From Coemansia sp. RSA 1804 (taxonomy: Eukaryota; Kickxellomycota; Kickxellomycetes; Kickxellales; Kickxellaceae): DNA of 15,134 bases. Shown here piece after piece: positions 1 to 7,697 of the stretch (position 1 is the first letter of the stretch; the number at the start of each line of letters is the position of its first letter). Location of the stretch: positions 1 through 15,134 of the forward strand of contig JANBTH010000537.1 of assembly GCA_027578815.1 (NCBI GenBank). Direction: 5' to 3'. The notes under the pieces were generated by a model. The model ran no database searches. It had not been told where the DNA came from and saw nothing but the letters and a program-made list of their open reading frames with translations. Both the position numbers and the translations under genes were made by a program.

Positions 1-13
1 GACGTGGATTGAA

Positions 14-31
14 ATTGGTTGCAATATAAAG
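14..31 (+). promoter_or_regulatory. CCAAT/TATA promoter of the microprotein gene
   Basis: An inverted CCAAT (ATTGG) lies at 14-18 and TATAAAG at 25-31. A C/T-rich tract follows (about 70-90). There is no ATG between the TATA box and position 213, so the first start codon of a transcript from this promoter would be that of the 43-residue ORF. The two boxes are closer together than usual. The assignment rests on motif match and position only. Confidence 0.5.
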
Positions 32-212
32 CCCATCTCTTTCGTTTTGATCAGTGGCTCCATTTACTTTCCCCCCCTTTTTTCTCCCGCTTATTTCGCA
101 CAACGCATTATACCTTGCTTTCAAGCTTGCTTCCATCTAAACTGTTTACTTTGCATAGCAGAGAACCACTGCATTAGCGCACATTTGTTGTTTTAACTAG
201 CACTTATCAATC

Positions 213-344
213 ATGCCAGATACCACGAAGGACACCAGTGGCACCACCAGTGGCACCAACACTAACTCCGAAATTGGCTCCAAAAGAAGACGTGAAGGAT
301 CTCCACCACCATCATCAGAATCACCACCTAAGAAAGTCAAATAA
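213..344 (+). CDS. 43-residue basic microprotein with nuclear-localisation-like C-terminus
   Basis: I do not recognise a family. The ORF runs from the first ATG after a TATA box (25-31) to TAA and is followed by AATAAA at 468-473, so it sits in a complete small transcription unit. In-frame stops at 194-196 and 198-200 rule out an upstream extension. The N-terminal half is Thr/Ser/Gly-rich and includes a tandem TSGT unit encoded by a 9-bp direct repeat. The C-terminal half has a basic cluster KRRR, a Ser-Pro segment and a terminal PPKKVK, spaced like a bipartite nuclear localisation signal. SPPK fits the CDK consensus S-P-x-K. A nuclear, phospho-regulated peptide is inference. It could instead be an incidental ORF in a non-coding transcript, or the last exon of a gene whose upstream exons lie outside the window, since the sequence just before it (TTTTAACTAG) could serve as a splice acceptor. 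Confidence 0.5.
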   Translation: MPDTTKDTSGTTSGTNTNSEIGSKRRREGSPPPSSESPPKKVK

Positions 345-467
345 GACAAGCTAGTATACATATGTCGGTGGCTCAGAATAGTTAGGCTGAGCAAATATAT
401 CATGTACTTTGATGTCGGTTGCGCAGATACTCATTCTATTGTGATACCACACAAGTACAATTGCAAA

Positions 468-473
468 AATAAA
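468..473 (+). terminator. Poly(A) signal AATAAA of the microprotein gene
   Basis: A canonical AATAAA lies 124 bp after the stop codon of the 43-residue ORF, a plausible 3' UTR length. It overlaps the first bases of the inverted-repeat block starting at 471. Confidence 0.45.
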
Positions 474-703
474 GGCCATAGTCCAAGGCGTGGCCTTTCT
501 GACCTTGCATTTACCATCCACGGCCGCTTGGCATAAGCAGGCTTATGTGGACTATATGTATACTCTTTTCCTACCACCGATTCGTAGTATGGCCCACGCT
601 GCAAGGTAGCCCAAATGAGAAGATAAGCATTGGTATGCAGACAAGTGGACTTGTCTATATCTTTGATGCTTGGGCGCCTTAGTGGGCCTTACGAGGGCTT
701 TTT
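471..703 (+). other. Dense inverted-repeat block, possible structured RNA
   Basis: About 230 bp, less AT-rich than its surroundings, contain many perfect short inverted repeats: AAAGGCCA 471-478 with 491-498; GGCCATA 474-480 with 588-594; ATAGTCC 478-484 with 549-555; ACCTTGCA 502-509 with 600-607; CATAAGC 532-538 with 541-547; GGCCCAC 591-597 with 682-688; AGACAAGT 639-646 with 649-656; AAGATA 620-625 with 658-663. AAGGCC 472-477 can pair with GGCCTT 685-690, and AAGGCG 485-490 with CGCCTT 675-680, which could close the whole block. A T5 run follows at 699-703, like a Pol III terminator. Some pairings exclude each other. I could not match the block to U1, U2, U4, U5, U6, RNase P, SRP or tRNA consensus. 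It could be a non-coding RNA, a 3' UTR structure or a foldback/MITE-type element. Strand is assigned only from the T run. Confidence 0.45.
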
Positions 704-1780
704 CTTAGTTATTTTGTCAGATCTTGTTTTTTAGTACCAGTAGGTCTAGTATTAGCTTTAATATATGACATGCTTTTACAACAGTTTTCCTCGAACAGTG
801 AGTGAATCACATGCTGAGCATGTGTGCTTGAAATGAGAAGGCAAAGCAAAGTCTTGTGCAAAATGAAACACATTCCTCTTGTTAAGAAATAGGAAAGAAA
901 TAAATGTTGGCAGATGCAAGGGATGTGTTAAACGGGCAATACAGCTTGTGTTGGGCATGCAGAAAACTGTTGGCTTTTGGGAAGGGGGGAAGTGTGAGCG
1001 TTGAGATGATGTCCTTTGCTGAAAATAAAAACATCTCACTGCTTCACACACGACCAACCCCCACATGCAGTATTATGTAGAAACCATATCCATTGTGTAA
1101 GAAAGAACAAGCAGCCCAGTGAGAGAAACGACAACAATGGGGGGACCACATGCAGATCGATTAAACCGGCACAGTGGCTCTAGGCCGCTCGCCGTCTTTT
1201 TTTCCCGCTCCGCATTGATTTTCCCAAAAAAGCATGGAGATGAACGGCTCATTCCCACTGTTTCGTCTTTGCTTTGCCTTCTTTTCTATTGAAGGGGCAA
1301 TGTTTTGACTGTATTGAGAATCATCGGAAGGCAAGCTGGGCATGTGTGTTTGTATTCTGGTTTGTCAGGTGTGTTGAGGGAAAAAGTAAACCACGAGGGA
1401 TGAATTTTAATTGTCACAAGTGGCAGCACTGGTAAGCGAACTCTAACTTTGAAAAAGAAGAATAATATACGTAATGAGTTTAATAAGAAGGCTCGCGTGA
1501 AGAGCACGTATCCTGAAACAATTTAACTCTCTTTTGCCTATAGGACTAATAAAAGTGTATAGTTGTTTAGCTAGACAAAAAGAGCATCAGGAAGCAAATG
1601 ATTCTTACAAAGCCGAATCCCACTGAGCAGCAAGAACACAAAGGGAAACAAAGATACATAGGATTTGCATGCAAATTGCTTTTCAAAAAGAGCAAAAAAA
1701 GGATGAACCCGCTTGGCGTGTTGCCATTTCTCAAAATTCAAACGCAAAAAAAAAACTGTCAGCCCACTCACATTCTTCAG
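704..1780. other. AT-rich intergenic DNA without a supported gene
   Basis: No ORF here resembles a known protein. Short ORFs on both strands overlap each other and translate to low-complexity sequence. I see a TATA-like stretch near 757-765, homopolymer runs, and one 16-bp inverted repeat (836-851 with 1267-1282). A short direct similarity also occurs around GCATGTGTG (near 819 and 1339). No tRNA or rRNA is evident. Confidence 0.5.
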
Positions 1781-1803
1781 CTGATAGACCGTTTTTCTAT
1801 CAG
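1781..1803. repeat. 8-bp perfect stem-loop upstream of the first GH17 gene
   Basis: CTGATAGA at 1781-1788 is the exact reverse complement of 1796-1803, with a 7-nt T-rich loop. It lies about 150 bp before the TATA candidate of the GH17 gene. It could be an operator-like site or a transcribed hairpin; neither is shown. Confidence 0.4.
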
Positions 1804-1950
1804 TCCTTCTAATACTTAAATAGACCAAGCCAAGTGACAGGTCGTTTCTGCACACAAGGCCTGTGTTTTTTTCTTTAATTTTTTCCTGGTTGGTGTTTGC
1901 ATTCGTCATTTGTTTTATTCATCCTTTCTTCTGCTGTTGAGTTTGGACCA

Positions 1951-2040
1951 TTTATAACATTTAACAGCCTCCCTTTCCTCCTCCTCCTTCACCTTCTTTC
2001 GCCTCTTCTTTCCTGTCTCGTAATCTTATCCCCTTTCCAG
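1951..2040 (+). promoter_or_regulatory. Promoter region of the first GH17 gene
   Basis: A TATA-like TTTATAAC lies at 1951-1958. A long pyrimidine tract (C/T-rich, about 1971-2040) follows, of the kind often found just before transcription starts of strongly expressed fungal genes. The ATG lies 120 bp after the tract. Confidence 0.4.
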
Positions 2041-2158
2041 CAAACAAACCGCAACATTGTTAACAATCCCAGCAGGCTGGTCCTCGTTTGCACCATTTCT
2101 TTTATTTCGTTTACACACCCCCTCGATTCACCTTTATTTTTGAAATAAACAGAAAGAC

Positions 2159-3388
2159 ATGCGGGTTTCAGTTAGCTCTTTCATGACAGCAGTGCTGGCC
2201 ACAAGCAGCATGCTTGTCTCGGCATCCCCGGTTCCACAGCAGCTGGGCGATGCTCTGATTATCACTGGAAACAGCCCCATCGATATCCAGTACTCGGCAG
2301 GATCCGTGAATGCAGATACCGTTGACTGGGAATCCCTGTTCTCCGCACAGCAGTATACCTCTGTCCCACCCGCAACCACTCCAGCCCCTGTTGTTGAGTC
2401 GACCCCTGTACCCGAAGTAACACCCACGCCAACACCCACACCCACACCAACACCAACGCCAACGCCAACACCTACATCAGAAGCCCCAGCACCCGAACCT
2501 GAAACCGAAACCGAAGCCGAAACGTCACCATCTGTCGGCGAGGAGTCTGGTTCTGGCGGAAAAGCCCTGTGGGGCCTGGACTGGTCGCCATACAACACCG
2601 ATGGGTCATGCCCTGACCTTGCAACCGTGACCTCGAATCTCAAGACAGTTGCGGGGGCCACAGGCAACATTCGTCTGTACTCCACGGATTGCTCCCAGCT
2701 ACGCAACGCAGTGCAAGCAATCAAGAACGCGAACCTGGGACTTGGCATCCACGCCGGTATCTGGGTTACCGATGGCGCAAGCCGCGTTGATGCGGAAATA
2801 ACAGAGCTCATTGCGGTTGCCAAGCAGTACGGAGCAGACCTGATCAAGGGCGTGTCCGTTGGTAATGAGGAGATCTCGAAGGGAATGACCGAGGGCACGC
2901 TGATCGGCTACATCAACACTGCTCGCAGCCGCTTGAAGGCAGCCGGGCTGGGCAGCATCCCCGTCTACACCACCGACCAGGATGCCCACTTCACCAAGGC
3001 AATGGCCGATGCCTCCGACATTGTGCAAATCAATGTATACTCGATCTTTGATGGCTCGTTCTCCAACATCGATGCATCTGTTGCGTCGGTCATCCAGCGC
3101 GCCAACACCGTCAAGGCCAATGTTGCTGGTGGCAAGCCCGTGCGGTTTGGCGAGAGCGGCTGGTCGTCGGCCGGAAACACCGGCCCCAGTCCACTCACTC
3201 TGGCCAACGAGATCTCTTATGCAAAGAAGTTCAAGTGCGCTGCACAGGCTGCTGGGTACAACTACTTCTACTTTGAGGCCAAGAACGCTGATTGGAAAAA
3301 GGGTGCTGTTCAGTCGGAGCAGAACTTTGGCATCTTTACTAACAACTACACTCCGAAATTCGATTTTAGTGTTCTTAACAGCTGCTAG
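2159..3388 (+). CDS. Secreted GH17 beta-1,3-glucanase-like wall protein, paralogue 1
   Basis: A 409-residue secreted glycoside hydrolase of family GH17, resembling the Scw4/Scw10/Scw11 and exo-beta-1,3-glucanase group. It should hydrolyse or remodel beta-1,3-glucan in the cell wall. Residues 1-23 form a signal peptide (hydrophobic core, then ASPVP). A Pro/Thr linker with an uninterrupted Thr-Pro run (88-106) and an acidic stretch (about 113-130) follow, then the catalytic barrel from about 137. E237 in the VGNE motif is the expected acid/base and E332 in FGESGW the expected nucleophile. C151, C178, C360 and the C-terminal C409 may form disulfides. No GPI-anchor tail is visible. The linker is a probable O-mannosylation zone (inference). 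The start codon gives a good signal peptide. The tandem paralogue lies 1.5 kb downstream. Exact substrate and endo/exo mode cannot be read from the sequence. Confidence 0.92.
   Translation: MRVSVSSFMTAVLATSSMLVSASPVPQQLGDALIITGNSPIDIQYSAGSVNADTVDWESLFSAQQYTSVPPATTPAPVVESTPVPEVTPTPTPTPTPTPTPTPTPTSEAPAPEPETETEAETSPSVGEESGSGGKALWGLDWSPYNTDGSCPDLATVTSNLKTVAGATGNIRLYSTDCSQLRNAVQAIKNANLGLGIHAGIWVTDGASRVDAEITELIAVAKQYGADLIKGVSVGNEEISKGMTEGTLIGYINTARSRLKAAGLGSIPVYTTDQDAHFTKAMADASDIVQINVYSIFDGSFSNIDASVASVIQRANTVKANVAGGKPVRFGESGWSSAGNTGPSPLTLANEISYAKKFKCAAQAAGYNYFYFEAKNADWKKGAVQSEQNFGIFTNNYTPKFDFSVLNSC
2420..2476 (+). repeat. Coding Thr-Pro microsatellite
   Basis: A 6-bp unit (ACN CCN) repeats through codons 88-106 of the first GH17 gene and encodes alternating Thr-Pro. 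Third positions vary (A, C, G), so the repeat is not freshly expanded. The reverse strand reads as a spurious Gly-Val run. Confidence 0.85.
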
Positions 3389-4610
3389 TTTTCCCTGCTT
3401 TCTTTCCTTTCTAATGACTACACGAAATATAGGCCTTTTCAGGATACTTCTGTCTTTGCATCTAGGGATTTAAAGAAGAGTTTGCAGCCATAGAGTGTAC
3501 AAATTACAGAAGAGATAAAGCCACAAGTAATAATGTCCAACGGCCTTGTTGATGAAATAGGAGAGATTGGCGGAAATAAATTAACTTTAATCTGCGCAAT
3601 GTGGGCCGCATCCTACATGTGTGTCCTTTGTTGGAAACAATTTCATGCGGCGGCATGTTCCTTTTTTTCTTTGTAGACAACCCGCAACGTCCGTCAGAAG
3701 GAATAATGTGCAGCCTGGGTTTTGGCTGTGGCGACATGTAGACCAATTAAAATTTTGTGAAACCGGTCCTGACAATATATTGAACACCCAGCCGGCTTTT
3801 TATGCTTGTCAATCATTATGTTTTCAGAATGGTTGTCACAAAAGAAAACAGCCTTCTCCGATTTCAGAAAACAGCCGGTTCCCCCTAAATAAAAAGGAAT
3901 ATGGTTCAAGATACTCGTTTTTTTGTATCAATTCCTGTTTATTGCTGGCAACGCAGGCTGTCTGGCTTCTGCTCTCAAAAATGTAAATCCATCCGCAGAA
4001 ACTTAAAACAGGATTTCGGTCTGTTCACAAAATTGCTCACAGCTCGTCAGGTCACTTTACACGAAATATATGCAGAGACAAGACGGTTGGTAAATTACAT
4101 CTTTGCAGACAAGCAATTTTTTATAAAAAAAAAAAAAGTGCCAGCCGCGAAATGGGTGTTCAATTGGCACACACAACATGAATCAACATTTCAACTTTTA
4201 ATGTAATTTCAAATAGTAAAAAATTGAGCTTTGTAGCTGATACTCAAATACAGAATTTCTGCTATAAAATGAAACAAGTCGTTATGGAAACAAACCACAA
4301 ACACAAAAAAAGTGTTGCAAAGGACTTTTTGTAAAAATGGCAAAATACATATAAAAATTGCACGAGTGTTTTTTCTTTGCAAAAAGCAAAAGAATCAAAG
4401 CGTTTTGATGGCAATCTTATGCATGCAGTGGAGTACGCCAGAAGAACACTTTTTCTTACGAAGCCTTCTTAACATCATAGAAAGAAAGAATGTCAGCTTT
4501 GTATGTGTCCCCGCCGTCAAGAAAAAAAAAACCTCAATGAAGACATGGGGAATATGCAACATGCATTTTTATCGTGTGCGTAAACCATCCTCATGGTTAC
4601 TTTCGGAAAC
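3389..4610. other. Intergenic DNA between the two GH17 genes
   Basis: About 1.2 kb of AT-rich DNA without a supported gene. AATAAA at 3575-3580 is a possible poly(A) signal for the upstream GH17 gene. T6 followed by A13 (4117-4137) makes an AT foldback. A short GAAAACAGCC unit occurs twice (near 3844 and 3868). An imperfect hairpin around 4580-4600 pairs ACCAT with ATGGT across CCTC. The + strand ORFs here (for example 3621-3986) have no recognisable domain and an unlikely composition. Confidence 0.5.
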
Positions 4611-4616
4611 GGACTG

Positions 4617-4831
4617 TATATAATCCAGCCCGAATGGCATTTGTATGTAAGGTGGACCGATTCTTATTCTCTAGTATATTTATCTGAATTCTCCGTTTAT
4701 TCCCTTCCCTATTCCCTTTCGCGCCTTTATCATTTATACCTTCATAGCAAACACAGCAGAAACTGTTTACCATAGCTTGAGTAGACAGATTCTATATTGA
4801 GTTTCCCCTTTTCCTTAATTTTACTCTGCAG
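4617..4831 (+). promoter_or_regulatory. Promoter and 5' leader of the second GH17 gene
   Basis: TATATAA lies at 4617-4623, followed by a pyrimidine-rich tract (about 4690-4730), 160-270 bp before the ATG. A GTATGT donor-like hexamer (4643-4648) and a polypyrimidine-CTGCAG acceptor-like sequence (ending about 4831) would allow a 5' UTR intron. The donor is very close to the expected transcription start, so the intron is a weak proposal. Confidence 0.4.
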
Positions 4832-4891
4832 ACATTCACCATATTCCGTTACATCCGTTAATCAAATAATTCAGATAATAAGCAAGAGAAC

Positions 4892-6742
4892 ATGCGCGCA
4901 TCCTCCTTATCCCTTGCAGCTGTTGCGTTTGCTGTGAGCAGTATGCTTGCTGCTGCATCTCCTGTTCCCCATGGCAAGCACGCAACTCATTCCACTCCCA
5001 GAAAATGCCACCATGGAGGCAAGCATACGGCAAGACCTACGTACCACATCTCGTCCGACCGGGACTACTCGTTTACTACTGAGCAGTCGGAGCCGGCTTA
5101 CACTCTTCAGCCCTCGGTTACATATGTGGCTACCGAATCCGAGCTTGAGCCGGAGGTGACCACCACTCCCAATGAACCAAGCTACGAAGCGGACTCGACT
5201 ACCCCTACCACGGAAGCAGTCTATGGAACCGAGTTGACCACCACTGCTGATGAGGAGAGCGATGAGGTCTATTTGACCACCACTGCCGAAGACGATAGCG
5301 ATAAAGCCGATTCGACTTCTGCCGACGAAGAAGAGAGCTATGAAACCGACTTGACCACTTCTGCTGACGAGGCCGAATACCACACTAGTGCTGTTGCATC
5401 TCCGGAAGAAAGCGAGTATGAGACGCACAACACCGGAAAAGACGTTGACAATGTCTATTCAACCATCACCACCGAGGAGGATGTGTCTGAATCAAGCGAC
5501 ATAACCACCAGCGATGACGACTACAAGACCGAGTCAAGCACTCCTTCTTCGGACGATGTTAGCGAGACCGAGCCAGGAACCACCACGGATGAGTCTGATT
5601 ACAAGACCAAGCCGACGAAGACGACTGACGATGCTGACTACGAGACAACCACTAGCAAGAAAACCACGTCTAAGCCCACGCCCAAGCCCACGCCCAAGCC
5701 CACGTCCAAGCCCACGCCAACCACCAAGTCAACATCTACCACAAAATCCACTTCTAAATCTACGTCTAAGCCCACGCCTAAGCCAACACCAAAACCCACG
5801 CCTACGCCTACGCCCACGCCCACGCCCACGCCCAAGCCCACCCCCAAGCCCACGACAAAGACTACTACTACATCTAAGCCAAAGCCCACATCTACACCCG
5901 CACCCGCCAAGAGCAGCACGCTGTGGGGACTGAGCTGGTCGCCATACAACGACGATGGGTCTTGCCCCGACCTTGCAAAGGTGACATCGGATCTCAAGAA
6001 AGTAGCGGGAGTGACAAGCAACATCCGCCTGTTCTCAACCGACTGCTCCCAGCTACGCAACGCGGTGCAAGCAATCAAGAACGCCAACCTGGGTCTTAGC
6101 ATCCACGCGGGTATCTGGATATCTGACGGAGCGGACCGCACTGAGACAGAGATAACCGAGTTTATTGCGGTTGCCAAGCAGTACGGAACAAGCCTGATCA
6201 AGGGCGTGTCGGTTGGTAATGAGGAGATCTCGAAGGGAATGCCAGAGGCCACCATTATTAGTCACGTCAACAATATGCGCAGCCGCTTGCAGGCAGCCGG
6301 ACTGGGCAGCATCCCCGTCTACACCACCGACCAGGATGCTCATTTCACCAAGGCAATGGCCGATGCCTCTGACATTGTGCAAATCAACGTGTACTCGATC
6401 TTCGACCCCGTCTTCACAAGCATCGATGCGTCTGTTGCGTCGGTCATCCAGCGCGCCAACACCGTCAAGGCCAATGTCGCTGGCGGCAAGCCCGTGCGGT
6501 TCGGCGAGAGCGGCTGGTCGTCGGCCGGAAACACCGGCCCCAGCCCACTCACCCTGGCCAACGAGATCTCCTATGCAAAGAAGTTCAAGTGCGCTGCACA
6601 GGCTGCTGGGTACAACTACTTCTACTTTGAGGCCAAGAATGCGCTCTGGAAGTACAATGTTGTTGAATCGGAGCGCAACTTTGGTATCTTTGATAGCAAC
6701 TACACTCCGAAATTCGATTTCGACGTGCTCAACAGCTGCTAG
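4892..6742 (+). CDS. Secreted GH17 beta-1,3-glucanase-like wall protein, paralogue 2
   Basis: A 616-residue paralogue of the upstream glucanase. The extra length is all in the N-terminal half. A signal peptide (1-23, ending ASPVP) is followed by a His/Lys-rich segment (about 28-48). Next come an acidic, Tyr/Thr repeat region (about 84-250), then a Lys/Pro/Thr region (256-340) with no acidic residue. The GH17 barrel starts at about 344. E444 (VGNE) is the expected acid/base and E539 (FGESGW) the nucleophile; the C-terminal Cys is kept. The catalytic domain aligns to paralogue 1 without gaps. The probable role is beta-1,3-glucan hydrolysis or remodelling at the wall. The charged linkers may hold the enzyme to wall polymers (inference). 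Codon use is GC-leaning at third positions in the catalytic part, as in paralogue 1. Confidence 0.92.
   Translation: MRASSLSLAAVAFAVSSMLAAASPVPHGKHATHSTPRKCHHGGKHTARPTYHISSDRDYSFTTEQSEPAYTLQPSVTYVATESELEPEVTTTPNEPSYEADSTTPTTEAVYGTELTTTADEESDEVYLTTTAEDDSDKADSTSADEEESYETDLTTSADEAEYHTSAVASPEESEYETHNTGKDVDNVYSTITTEEDVSESSDITTSDDDYKTESSTPSSDDVSETEPGTTTDESDYKTKPTKTTDDADYETTTSKKTTSKPTPKPTPKPTSKPTPTTKSTSTTKSTSKSTSKPTPKPTPKPTPTPTPTPTPTPKPTPKPTTKTTTTSKPKPTSTPAPAKSSTLWGLSWSPYNDDGSCPDLAKVTSDLKKVAGVTSNIRLFSTDCSQLRNAVQAIKNANLGLSIHAGIWISDGADRTETEITEFIAVAKQYGTSLIKGVSVGNEEISKGMPEATIISHVNNMRSRLQAAGLGSIPVYTTDQDAHFTKAMADASDIVQINVYSIFDPVFTSIDASVASVIQRANTVKANVAGGKPVRFGESGWSSAGNTGPSPLTLANEISYAKKFKCAAQAAGYNYFYFEAKNALWKYNVVESERNFGIFDSNYTPKFDFDVLNSC
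5222..5641 (+). repeat. Degenerate acidic tandem repeat in the coding region
   Basis: Codons 111-250 of the second GH17 gene encode about ten diverged units of roughly 10-14 residues (some longer). Each tends to begin with Tyr, continue Thr/Ser-rich (Y-x-T, TT) and end in a cluster of Asp/Glu. Only six Lys and no Arg occur in the block. Confidence 0.65.
5657..5911 (+). repeat. Coding Lys-Pro-Thr low-complexity repeat
   Basis: Codons 256-340 consist of KPTP, KSTS and PTPT units with 18 Lys and no acidic residue. The DNA is a degenerate 6- or 12-bp repeat (AAG CCC ACG CCC-like) and therefore prone to length change. Confidence 0.8.
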
Positions 6743-7067
6743 TTTTTCCAGCCCTTTTTAGCTTATTTCCTTACTTATCTTTACGATTTCCTCTTATTGT
6801 TATTCAATGTTATTTTGCTTCTGTCAGCTACTATGCTTTACGCTGATGATAAATGCGTAGCATGTGGGTGCCCCATTATTGGTTTTCGCTTGGCGCAAAA
6901 TTAATCAGCACGCTATAAAACGAACCACTGAAGCTGCTGGAGATATAAATGGATACTATCTGAAACCCACAGAATCCTGGATAGCGTACTCTTCTTCTCA
7001 TTACTTTTAATACTCTTTTCCTCTTCTTGCAAACAGCACCAAGAGTTAAAAAACCACATTAAACAAA
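6743..7067 (+). promoter_or_regulatory. 3' flank of GH17-2 and promoter of the RRM gene
   Basis: This 325-bp interval holds an inverted CCAAT (ATTGG 6878-6882), TATAAAA at 6914-6920 and a second TATAAAT at 6944-6950. A C/T-rich leader runs to the ATG at 7068. No AATAAA is seen after the GH17 stop; GATAAA near 6848 is a weak alternative. Confidence 0.45.
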
Positions 7068-7490
7068 ATGAAGGCAGCAAGCAACAAGTGCATGTTGTTT
7101 GTCAGTGGTCTGGAGACCGAAGTGACCGAGGATACTCTGCATGGGGCGTTCATACCGTTTGGCGAGATAGTGCAGATCACGCTGCCTCCGGATCCAGGAT
7201 CCAGTAACAGACACCGCGGCATCGGGTTCATCGAATACGAGGATGAAGAGGATGCGGCGGCGGCTATAGACAACATGAACGATGCCGAGCTCTTTGGTCG
7301 CACTATCACTGTGCGTACGGCAAAGGCTGCGCCTGGTTCTGCTGGTGCGGGCGCAGTAATGGGCAAGATCTTTAACCAGGAGTCGTGGCTGGAAAAGAAT
7401 ATGGCGGGTGACAACAACAGCGGCAGCAACGCCGGTAATCTCGAGACAGCAGGAGGAGAGTCTGCGGATGGTTCTGACAATAAGTCTTGA
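7068..7490 (+). CDS. Single-RRM protein related to the N-terminus of cyclophilin E (PPIE/Cyp33)
   Basis: A 140-residue RNA-binding protein with one RRM at about 8-86. RNP2 is MLFVSGL (9-15) and RNP1 is around RGIGFIEY (50-57). The RRM closely resembles that of PPIE: it shares AAFIPFG-like and AAAAIDNMN-like stretches and ELFGRTI, and keeps a Trp-Leu-x-Lys segment after the domain (around W107), which is also found in PPIE. The peptidyl-prolyl isomerase domain that normally follows is absent; the protein ends in a Gly/Ser/Asn/Asp-rich tail. There is no room for that domain before the convergent ZPR1 gene, whose stop lies 207 bp away. PPIE is a spliceosome-associated protein, so a role in pre-mRNA processing is the likely inference. 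RNP1 has Ile where Phe/Tyr is usual at its third position. Confidence 0.82.
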   Translation: MKAASNKCMLFVSGLETEVTEDTLHGAFIPFGEIVQITLPPDPGSSNRHRGIGFIEYEDEEDAAAAIDNMNDAELFGRTITVRTAKAAPGSAGAGAVMGKIFNQESWLEKNMAGDNNSGSNAGNLETAGGESADGSDNKS

Positions 7491-7614
7491 CGGGAAATGT
7501 GGGATTGGATGTAGAGACGAATGCCCCTCCCACCCACTTTATTGGCGACTCCAGCACACGAATGGTCTGGATTACAGGTCCTTTTTCATTATAGCGGGAT
7601 GCGCGGTGGGCTGT

Positions 7615-7620
7615 TTTATT
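7615..7620 (-). terminator. Poly(A) signal AATAAA of ZPR1
   Basis: TTTATT on + gives AATAAA on -, 78 bp beyond the ZPR1 stop. A second copy lies at 7538-7543. The 3' UTRs of ZPR1 and the RRM gene probably overlap. Confidence 0.5.
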
Positions 7621-7697
7621 GCTACTAAGAATTACGAACATTAGATCTAGATCATCTACGGTGCAGAATCCCCTTCCTACACGGCATCAGCGGCGTA

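Noticed and set aside
617..630. GAGAAGATAAGCAT resembles the highly conserved start of the U6 snRNA core
   Set aside because: It has one mismatch in a segment that is nearly invariant, and neither the U6 internal stem-loop nor the ACAGAGA context is present.
1571..1909. 112-residue minus-strand ORF in the intergenic region
   Set aside because: No domain recognised, composition typical of AT-rich non-coding DNA, and it overlaps another ORF on the opposite strand.
2134..2898. Long minus-strand ORF with a Gly-Val repeat opposite GH17-1
   Set aside because: It is an antisense shadow of the Thr-Pro microsatellite and the catalytic domain, with no plausible protein features.
3621..3986. 121-residue plus-strand ORF between the GH17 genes
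   Set aside because: No recognisable motif, scattered Cys and aromatic residues, and no convincing promoter; probably chance.
5638..6255. Minus-strand ORF with a Gly-Val repeat opposite GH17-2
   Set aside because: Antisense translation of the Lys-Pro-Thr repeat; an equivalent shadow exists in the paralogue.
7408..7644. Overlapping plus-strand ORF with a hydrophobic C-terminus at the end of the RRM gene
   Set aside because: It is out of frame with the RRM CDS and lies mainly in its 3' UTR; no splice sites that would join it were convincing.
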